Source of the DNA: Allolobophora icterica
Lineage: Eukaryota; Annelida; Clitellata; Crassiclitellata; Lumbricidae
Assembly (NCBI GenBank): GCA_963556255.1
Contig: OY744604.1
Coordinates: 22,964,236-23,028,235, forward strand
Reading direction: 5' to 3'
DNA length: 64,000 nt
Below the pieces are notes generated by a model. The model was not told the DNA's origin, made no database searches, and saw only the letters and a program-made list of their open reading frames with translations. The position numbers were made by a program, and so were the translations under genes. Positions 1 through 11,400 of the stretch are shown piece after piece; the stretch's first letter is position 1, and the number at the start of each line of letters is the position of its first letter.

Positions 1-386
1 AATGCGGTTGAATACAAGGGACTTCGCTCACCGTTAAAGTAAAGAACTCAAAAAAAGGAAATGAAACTAAAGCAAGGTGCCTTTGACTGAGTAACTTTTA
101 ATGATGGAGCCTTACTCTGAAAAAGACTGGGAAACACTGTTCTAAGGCGCTGGAGACCTATACAATATGTCAGATCATTCCAGAAAGGAGATAGCGGATC
201 TAAATTTCTCTATGTAATACTAATAGACCCCTATTTTGGGATTTAAAATACGAAGGAATCACATAGCAATGGGCCATTCACTGTCTAGTTATGGCTTACA
301 TGTCGCCAGTTGCAGCAGTGTAGGGTAAATCTCTTAGTATGATATTTTTGTTCGTTGACTAATTCATCAATAATAAGTACTTCTCG

Positions 387-388
387 AA

Positions 389-454
<66 letters not shown>
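387..454. repeat. (AAT)n microsatellite
   Basis: About 22 units, ahead of the first visible exon of gene 1. The rest of 1-485 holds no exon I can support. Confidence 0.95.
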
Positions 455-485
455 CTCATCCATGGTTGTTATTTGCGGGTGATAG

Positions 486-587
486 TGGCCGGAGTTCCTG
501 AAGATGGCGGACGGCGTTGACACAGATCTCATAGTAACAAGAACCTTGCAACAGGCACCGAATCTCTGCTGCTGCATCTTGCAGACG
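486..587 (+). CDS. ACSBG: Gene 1 exon a (equals exon 6)
   Basis: Acceptor at GTGATAG, then 34 codons from WPEFLKMADG to APNLCCCILQT, donor GTAGGA. The gene 2 counterpart at 22388-22489 has the same length, phase and APNLCCC core. Confidence 0.82.
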
Positions 588-3500
588 GTAGGAGTACCAG
601 GATCCCTGTCATACTGCATCTGTCTCAATCTATGTGTGTGTGTCTGTTTCTCTGTCTTTGCATAGGTCCTTGTCGTTTTATTGGCTCTGTCTCTACCTCC
701 ATCTTTGTCCGTCTCTCGCTCCGCCTAACTCTTAGTTTACATCAAGTTGTTCATTGTTTATAGTTCTTTGTTCTCATTGGTTTCTTTTTCTGTTTTTGTC
801 TCTTTTCGTTTTTCTTTGTCTTAGTATTCTCATTCTTCCATCATTTACATTGTTCTAGTATCCTGCATTGCATTTAGCATCTTGACCATAGGCGTGGACT
901 CTGGGGGGTCAGCCGGGGCACGTGCCCCACCAATAATTGAGGAGCCGGGGCAATGCCCCCCAAAAATCGAGAGGAGAATTTCTGAAAAAATTAAAATATT
1001 ATGTTTCAATATAGACAAATTTCTTCAGAAACAGAAAGACAGAGACACATAACTGAAATACTATCAGAAATTCATAATGAAAACAAAGATTTATTTTTAT
1101 CTTCAATATCTTCAATAATAAACAAATTTACATGTAAACAAATCGCCCCATTTCATACGCATTAGGCGTAACGTAACACCGGAAGCCTTTGCTGACTGTC
1201 CAGACCAGAGGTGAAAACAGTTTTTTCGGATTTTGGTTTTAAACAAAAAAAGGAAAAGAAATCCACAAAAATTTGGTTTTTGTTTTGTTTTAAAAATAAA
1301 TTTCTTATTTTTTTTATTTTTTTAGAAGTTATCTTAATAACATTGATTTAATTATTTTTAATTTTCGGAAATCTCAACTGAATTAAACTGAGTTGGGCTC
1401 TTGTTCGTGACATTTTTCATGATTTTTATGATCCCAAATCCGAAAATCTTAAAAACAACAAAAACTATAAAAACGCAAAAAACGAAAAAAAAAACAAAAA
1501 AACAACTTTTCATCTTGAAAAAACTTGTTTTTTTGCCCATCTGGTCCAGACTCCTTGCCTCTCCAATATTTTGGACAAGTTTACGCCAGTGATCTTGACG
1601 TCTATTATCTTAGCACCGTTGCTTAGCGTTTTCATGTCGTTTAGAATGCACTATGAACATGTAACATTTTTGCTGATGCGTATCCGTTTTTTGTATTATT
1701 CCAATAAATCCTCTCAATGCATCCATCCATCCATTATCCATCCATCCATTTATCCATCTATTTCTCTATCACTCTATCTATCTTTTTATCTACCTACCTA
1801 CCAATCCTGCATATTTTTTTATTGGCAACGAAAGTAATGGCGTTAAATTCATTCATTACTTAAGCTTCGCACCATATAAATCACAGCTAGGGTCAATACA
1901 ACAAAATGAAGCAGTATAAGTGGTTTTATTCTAATATTTAACAGTTAGTCGCATTTTAAAGCATTTCGGCAACTTAATTTTTGCTGTTATTCGTTTCTGA
2001 TTGTATTTTCGACTCCATTTTCGCTTTTAAAACTCCAAAATTTGACCAGTGTTCTGTTCTTCCTCTTTTACACGCTGAATTACTTTAATGGAACCTGTTA
2101 TACTTTATCTGCGTAACGATGTGACTAACATCTAGAACGTATATTTCATTTTACCAGGCAGGGTGCAGTGGATATCCAAAGAACGTTATGCTATCTCACG
2201 ACAATGTAAGATACAACGATAATGACGGTTATAATGACAAAATGAAGATAACGATGATGACGACGTTAAGGACCGTAGAAGTGATGAAGGAAACGAAGAC
2301 AATTATGGCAGTTGTGACGATTACGATGATGATGATGATGATGACGATGACGACGATGACGGTAACGACGATGACGATGATCATGACGATGACGATAACG
2401 ATAATGATAATGATGATGATGCTACTACGTCGACGAAGATTACGAAGATAACGATGATTATAATGATGATGATAACGATGACGGAACGATGATAATGAGA
2501 CCTTAGCATCACGTAGGCCATAAACCCAAGCCTTCGAGACAGGTACTTCGCAGGTGTTACAAAAACGTACCCAGTGAGATACAATTTCTGTTGCACAGGG
2601 CGATGAAAATGACATAAGACGATTGTAAGAAAAAGTAAAAACACTCGAGAAAGTAAATATATGAGTTAAAGGTTGATTATTATGTATGTGCATGAGTTGA
2701 TTTTCAAGCTGATACGTACGTACCTACGCATATATGTATGTATGTCTGTATGTATGTATGTGCATGGGTAGCTTGGGTCATTAATAGAGTCAGGTGAGCA
2801 AGTATCTATGTAAGTAGGTAGGTTGATAGGCACATGTAGATAGGTAGGAATGTAAATAGATGCAATCATAGTTACCTGGGCAGTTAGGCAGATGGTTACG
2901 CAATCTCACAAGTAACAGTAGTCGAGTGATTGTAATACAGTATTTTTGCTCTTCAATTTATATAGCGCACCTTTAGCATTACTCAGAGACAAAGACATTG
3001 TCTTTCATCAGAACACAGTCTGAGACATAGGTTTTCCACATAGCAGATCCAAAGACATTGGCTATCAGCATAATTAAGTCCAAAAAATAGTCTTTCCACA
3101 TAGCAGAGTCAAAGACATAGGCTATTAGCATAATTAAGTCCAAAAAATAGTCTTTCCACAAAGCAAAGTCAAAGATATAGGCTATTAGCATAATTAAGTC
3201 CAAAAAATAGTCTTTCCACAAAGCAAAGTCAAAGATATAGGCTCTCAGCATAATTAAGTAAAAAAATAGTCTTTCCACATAGCAGAGTCAAAGACATAGG
3301 CTATCCGCATAATTAAGTCCAAGAAATAGTTTTTTCCACATAGTAGAGTCCGAGAAATAGGCTCTCAGCATTACGAAATCCAAGACATAATCCTGACGTT
3401 AGGCGCCGATGTGTAATGCACAAGGCATGATGACTCAAAAAACCAAGCCTTGTGTTGCATATTCAGCTAGTCTGGGGAGCGAATACGATTGGCCGATATA

Positions 3501-6500
3501 TGTCACTGGCCGACGGTGGCGGTGTTATGGTCAACTTCGTTCCGCTCAGCACGATCTTCGGTCTCACAGTCAGCGTCAACATAGCCATCCGATTCGGCGC
3601 AACGGTCTACTTAATTCCAACGACCAGAAACAAGGTATCGATTACGCAGACTTTGTTCTCTTTGTAGATGAAACGTTATCTGCACGACATCTCCATAGCA
3701 TAGGCCCTACAAGTTATGCCGCAGGATTGTGACTTGACTGTGTAATGCTGAAAGACTATGTCTTCGACTCGGACTATGCCATGTTCTGGAATCCGTTATG
3801 CTGAAACAGTGCCGGCTTTAGGTATAGGCGACATAGGCGATACAGGCGGCTGTCTAGAGTGGCAAATTCCGGCAAATTACAGAAAATAAATTTTTTTTCG
3901 TACTTCGTGAAGATTTTATCATTGATCAGCATTTACGAGTAACGGGAAGCATTTTTGTCCTAGCCTATAATAGCACAAAACTGTCAGAGCTCTATTGTAT
4001 TGCGTTGTATTGTATTCCATCAAACCTCAACAGCGTTTTATTGTGTTCCATCAAACCTCAACAGCGTCAGGGCCGGATTAACATTTTGTAGGTCTGGTTC
4101 CAAAATTGTATAGTAGGCCCCTATAATATATGTTTAATCACTAGGCGACGATCTTGTTTGGCAGGTGGGGAGGGGACACGGGACACTTTTGAACAGATCT
4201 GGTAAAAAAAGTGGTGAACAATTTTTCGCGCTCACGAGCCAAAATTTCTTGACTTTTTTAGTGTTTCTTCAAACTTTCGGGGGGTGGGCAACTCCCGGGA
4301 CCCAGTGGAACCATAGCTAATCCAGGCCTGAGCAGCGTTGTATTGTATTCCATCAAACCTCAGCAGCGTTGTATTGTATTCCATCTAAACTCAACAGCTA
4401 TCTGTCCTGCAAAAGCTGAAATGCAACAGAAACAAGCATCGTTCTCTTTATGTATATTCGTTTATTATAAAGCAACGCATCACAGCTTACAACAGTCTAA
4501 AGCGATAATAGTAATAATGATAATAAAGTATCTATTTCCAGTCCTATAACAAAGAAATGTATTTGCTAGCGAGATTTGAGAATTAGTCAGATGTACTGAG
4601 GATGCTTCTATACAAAAGGCGAGGGATGAAATTCTTGTCATCTTTGGGTGGAAGAGAATATTCATGTGCACGATGGCGAAGGGAATAAGTCCGACGCATT
4701 TGGCGACGGAGGACATGAGACTCGTTTGAGAGGATTGATCTGAAAAGGCGATTCTCTGCAGACGAAACACGTTCCTCAATTGCTGGATTGTCAAACGGTA
4801 GGTAACCCTGCGCTGCGTCCTGGCATGTAAACGATCGAGCCGTCGCCGGTCTGCAGCTGTCGTCAGGCCCCACCACCCAAGCACCACATAAAGCATTTTA
4901 ACTAACGTAGTAGCTTCTGCTACCACATGCAAGGCATTGGTAATAAGCCCATGTGCTCGTAGGATACGCAGAGCGTGAAGGGAGCTGCAATGATTTTATC
5001 AACATGAGCGGTGACACGCAGGTCTTGTCCGAAGGTGAGTCCAAGGATATGCATAGAGTCAACACGGACCACGTCCTTCAACTGCTCAGCGCATCTCCTC
5101 CTCATTACAAGCATCTCACGAGACTCTTTATAGACATATTTATAACATTTTGTTTTACTCTTTGAGACCAATATATAAACTGGGAGAGGTAAGCTTTCTG
5201 TTTTGAGCGAAGACATCCTATGGGAGTTACAAGCATGAGGACGAAGAAGGGGTTTCCAGATGGACGGACCGGCGACTGTGAATGAACGAAGGTCAAAGAC
5301 AAGACGTGTACCAGTAACATTAGACTTTCAAACAGATGCTGATTGCAGAGGGCATCGGTTTGTAACAGAACTACAGACTTTAACACTTACCCCTTTTTAT
5401 CACACATAAAGATAGTGATGATCATGACGATGATGTGATGATGATTATGATGATTATTATGATGATGATTATGACGAAGAATTCTGATTGGTGCAGGCTA
5501 GTGTGGTACAAGTACTGAGGGAGATTCGTCCGACGATATTTTTCGCTCCTTCTGTTTTCTACGAATTTGTCCATCGTGAGGTCGATTCGCAGTTCAGCCA
5601 CGCTCCCTTCTTGAAGCGAATGGTCGCCAAGCAGGCGATGAAGATCGGAAGGAAGGCGTTCGATGACAAGACCCGACGGTGAGTATGTCCTCCATGCACT
5701 GGCGTCAACTTGTCCAAAATATTGGGGAGGGGCATGGGATCTGGACAGTCGGCGAGTCTCAGAGGCTCAGAGTTAGACTTGACTGTGATCATTGCTGTTC
5801 ATTCGATCCTCGTTAAACGCAGCTTCCGGTCCAAGTTCACAAGTTAATCAGCCGGACAGGAAATAAAGCGATTGATATGATTGACTAGTAACTTTTACTA
5901 AAATCAATTTATTTAATTGAAATATCATAATAAATGACATTATAACATAAACGTTTTGTAGGTTTTGGTGAAGTTGGTTTGGCGTCTCTGACACTGCTCT
6001 CTACTTAGGCTCCATTCCTACTTGTCTCTGTTAAAGCCTCCAGATATTGCTCACAAACCCTCCGCCTCTCCTGTGGTGTCCCTCAAGTCCCACTCCTCCG
6101 TCCACTCCTCCGTCCACTCCTCTTCATCCTGTGCACCACACCTTTAAGCCATCTCATAAAATCCTCCTCTATTGACCACCAATTCTCTACGCAGACGACA
6201 CCCAACTCTACATATCCTACTCCACAAGCCCTTTTCCACCTCTAACACACAATTACTCAACGTGGTTAACCTAATCCCACAGTGGCTGCCTTTCAATCTC
6301 CTTTACCTTAACCCTTCCAAAACAGAATTCATCATCCTACGCCTTCCTGACCAAAATCAAGAAAATGTCTGACCTGTCCATACACCTAGCGACTAACTCA
6401 TCGTCTCTTACCTTCACCTCGGACCCCCCCCCCGTCCGCAATCTGGTATTACTTTTGATCCACGCCTCTTCTTCTCTAACCACATCTCCAACCTCTCGAA

Positions 6501-8323
6501 CTCCTGCTTCATGCACATTCGTGACTTTCGCCGCATCCAATAATTGAGGGGGGGGGTCACGTGCCCCGGCGGCCCCCCGGAGTCTAAGCCTATGCCTCCA
6601 TGTCACTGATACTTCACTCATCCAATTCGTAAATGTAGTCGTAACCGTGATCGTACGCTCAAAGTTTATATAGCGCTTCACAGAGGTACGCACAGGCACC
6701 AGCTTATTCATGAGTACTGTGTCGTGTCTGTATATGTATGTGTGTAGGTTTGTCTGTCTTCCTGTATGTCTGTCTCTGGCTTTCTGTCTTTCTATAATTC
6801 TGTCAGTCTGTCGTTCTGCTTGGCCTTCTGTGTGTCGCTTTATTAGTCCTGGCCAGTCTGTGTCTATGTTGTTCTCTCTCTATGCCCACATGTGTCTACA
6901 TCTCCGTTTCTATACAGACACGCATACCTCTCAAAACGACGCATTTGGAAACCTCATCTCGTTGGATAGATGAATGGTAACACTCTTGCTTGAAGAACAT
7001 AAGATCTTGAAAGGCGTCGTTTGAACTTGGATTAAAGTTCCCTATAGGTCGACTCAGCCTTCCACTCCCTAGGGGAGCTGTAAAACCAGCGGGCCACTAA
7101 CAGGCTGCCAGGACATGTGTTCTACGAGAGCTTGATAATTGTACTGTCATATGTTTCAATGTGATTGACTGCGGTTTTTCAGTGAGCTTGTCAATAAAAA
7201 CGAATATATATATATCATTATTATTATAATGATAATTATTGATCATTCACAGTTGCCGGTCGCTCCATCTGGAACTATCTACCTCCTCCTGCTCGCAGAT
7301 CTCTTAGCGAGACTGACTTTCGCTCTAAAACTGAAAACTTACCTCTTCCAGTCTACCTACGGCTCTTAATGGTTGCTCGGCTTCAATGTGCACTTATGAA
7401 TTTAGTAAGGAGAGCATTATCCAATTACAGTTGTTTTGTGTTGTCTTGTAAACATACATAGTAATGAGCATTTCTAAGTAAACGCATGTCTGTGTAGGAT
7501 AAATCCTCCGATGGGTTGGTCGCTGGCCAATAACATTCTGTTTCGGAAGCTGAGAATGCAGATCGGTCTCGGTGGTTGCTATGAGTTTTTCTCGGTCGGT
7601 GGATTTATGCTCGATTCGGACATCGAGTTCTACCTTAGCATTGACATGCCTCTCCTCCTGGCTTACGGGTTGACGGAAGCATCCGGTAAGCTATTTATGC
7701 TATTTAGATCAATAGCCTAAGAAGAAGAAGAATAGGAAGAAGAAGAAGACGATGATGATGATGATGACTACAGCTACTACTACTATTACTACAACTACCA
7801 CCACCACTACTACAACTTATAATAAATACTGCTAGTACTACTACCACCATCACTACTACTACTACTACCACCACCGCTGCTGCTACTATCATTACTATTT
7901 CGGACGGACCAGGGTTGTTATGCATATAATATTGGGGACAAGTCACTGACTTTGTCTAGCTGTGGCGTAGTATGGACCAAGTCGCATATTGACGATGTCT
8001 GTTTCAGTTGCGGATGATTACTACTGTCACTCGCTGGGAATCAGTTACAATACAATACTATATTCGTTTATTATGGACAACAAGTTATCACGCCGAAACA
8101 TTCATAAGAGAAAGAGTTAGCGCTATTAATAAGAGTTCTTATAGAGAATTCCGTGGACATAGTTGTTATTGTCTTTTTTCGGTAATGTGAATTTGTGCTT
8201 CTATTGCGAAGATGGTGTTGATGACTGCGAAGAGGGGAGTTGAATACGCTATAAGAATAATTTCCCCATCTATTCAAGGTTTCCAGTAGTAGTAGCAGTA
8301 GTAGTAGTAGTAGTAGCAGCAGC

Positions 8324-8418
<95 letters not shown>

Positions 8419-11400
8419 CAGCAGCAGCAGTGGGAGGAGTAGTACTAGTAGTAGTATTAGCAGTGATTAAGTCTGAAAATATGGGTAATCGAATAATGCG
8501 ATGATGTTACTGAACCAGCGAATGAAGGAAGAATGCGTGGATGAATAAACATGGAATGAATGAAGAAATGAACGATAGACGAATGAACGAATGATAAACA
8601 ACGGGTCCTGGATTGTTGTTTTTAGGATCGCACACTTGCTGTTTGCTCGAGAGATTCCGTATTAATTCCGTTGGTGTTGGACTGGACGGATGTAAGACGA
8701 AAATTGAGAAACCAGACGCTAATGGAGTAGGAGAGGTCAGGCTCTAACTATGTCTTCCATTCCCAATTCATTTTTCTCTGAGTGAATGAGCGATAAAATG
8801 AAAGAATGAACGAATAAACGAACAACGGAACGAATGAATGAATGAATGCGAGTACTGTTTCAAACTACCTTGTACCTGATCTATGCTCAAGATTATACAT
8901 ACACAGCGCAGTCGTTAGGCTTACTGTTACAGTAGAACTTCAATGATATTTTACGTGCACTGAAACTCTTCATGACTGCTTGCTCTTTCTTGCACAGCTG
9001 TGCATCGGAGGCCGAAATGTGGCAATGGGGTACCTCGACTCCGAAGAAATGACGACGAAATACTTCATGGAAGATGGATCATTTCGAACTGGAGACTTGG
9101 CTCGCAAGGATGAGGAAGGCTTCATCTACATTGTCGGCAGAAAGTATGGTGAGTTTACCGCATGATTGTATTGTATTGTACTGTATCTAGAAATTTATAA
9201 AGCGCCTCTCGCAGAATAACTATTCAGAGACGCTCTCAGCACAGACGCCCCGAGGAAACAGAAATGCCTTTATGGAACGCGAGACCGATGAGGTCAAGCC
9301 AGTCATAAATTTGGCACTGAGCACAGGAGGAAGGTCATTCCAGATCGTGGAATGATCAGCCACAAGCCACAGTTATATCGAACAGAGAAGGGCACGAGAA
9401 GCTAAATTGCTAGAATTAGTAACTGAAATAATGCTAATCGATTAGAATTAGCAACATCTCGTAGATAATCGATTAGAATTAGAATTGGCAGCAAATAATC
9501 AATTAGCAATTAGAAGTTAGATTTCGATAAATCATAACATGTATTTGGTCCATGAATTTGTGAAATTTTGATCATAGCTGCAGACAACAACACACCACAT
9601 CGGTCATTGTGCGAAGCACAGAGAACTAAGCGCAGAATTAAGAACGTGTACTGGTTCCATTGTTTTATAACCATCAACAGATAATTGAAACAGTCTTCAA
9701 ACTCGTTATTAATAAATTCATTCTTAATGAACTCGTTCCTAACATAATTTTAAAATTGTAATCTATCAGCTAATCTTTTTACGATTAGAATAAAACAAAA
9801 ATTGCTAGGATCAGGATCAGCCGACAGCTAATGGACTAGAATTAGAATTAGCTGTTTGTCTAATCGACTACCTAATCGATTATAATCTAATCGATTAGTT
9901 ACCTATCTCTGATATCGGAACCTACAGTACAGTATGCCAGGAAAGGTCAATAAAGGCGCACTTATATTGATTTATGGAAACAAATATGCATTAATGCGAC
10001 ATGGCATCTGTTTATTTAGCTAACTGTTCTGTCACATCTTCATAGACCGACAAACTGATTATCTTTCTCTGGTTATACCTGATTTCTGGTTCTTTGACGC
10101 AGCGGATAACGACCTGGCTATCTCAACGGGTTGCCATAGTTTCACATCAATTAATCGTCAAATCATTGCGCATTTAACTCCTCAGCCTTCCTTTCCCTCT
10201 TTTACGCAAGCGCTTGTAGACCATTCTGTTCCATCGTCGTCATTGTGTTTTGTCCGGAGCGTCTTTGACGAGTCTCTCTTGAAATGGAGTCATATAAATT
10301 TGAAATTACAATTTACATCTTTCAATTAAGAGCAGAATAGATTAGTACAGGGTGAGAATTGTCGGGAGTTGGGGTTCAACCCCCTAGTCTTTCTTAGGAG
10401 CCCCAGTTAAGTCTTCATTAGACACCCCAGGGGGTCGTTTTCAACCTACTCGATTGTGCTAGTGTGATTATATTGTGCATATATTTTAGCATTTTCTTTC
10501 TCAAACCACTTCGTGGGTTACTAATAAAGTAATGCTCTGGTTTATTGTGAGATTTGCGACCATGTGAATTGTACACTAATAAATTTGGTGATGTCACCAC
10601 TTTAAGGAGTTTAGGCATTCTATTGTATTTTTGAATTAGGCCTATCTCAGGTTGCAAAATACGGATAAAATATTCAATTCCACATCGATCAAACTCATCA
10701 AAGTCTCACCCCCAGTCTTTTTTCTACAAATCTCACACTAGATTAGTATGCGTTGATTGTTTTTGCAGAGGTTGTGACGTTGTCGGGTGGAGAAAAGATC
10801 TCAACAATTCCAATCACTAAGTCAGTTATGAGCAATCTTCCGTTCGTCAGTAACGCTATCGTTGTCGGTCAAGGAAAGCCATATCTTGCACTACTACTGA
10901 CAATTAAGGTTCATTTTAATCACTACTTAAACGAACGGTCGATTTATCATAATGTCTAGTCTAATTGAATCTAGCGACCAGTGCTTATTTCTAGAAAAAA
11001 GGTTCTGGAACTGAACAATAGGTTCCGGAACTGAACAATTATGGAAGGACTAAAATCCCGAAAAAAACGGGATTGGGAGTTGGGAGGGGTCTCAGTAAAC
11101 ACTTAAACAGTTCACAACACTGAAATGAAAGTTAATAACCAAATAATGGTTTTTATTGTTTTAAAAAAGAATTTTTTAGTAGCCGGAAGCGTTCCGGCTG
11201 AAAAAGCACTGCTAATTGCTCCTAAGACAACGTTATCATTACCCCCCACAACATCAGTTGGTGGTCGCCTCACTTGAAATAGCAATCAAAAATAGAAATC
11301 CGTTGAAGAAAACGAGGTCTAAGTCCGGTAGAAAAGAGAAACCAGAAGCCTGGCAACGACGGGCAAGCAAGTTGAAAGAGGTGAGTTGTTGATGCTGTTA

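Noticed and set aside
3409..3732. 107-codon frame over gene 1 exon c
   Set aside because: A shadow of the real exon in another frame; the conserved residues are in the frame of 3467-3634.
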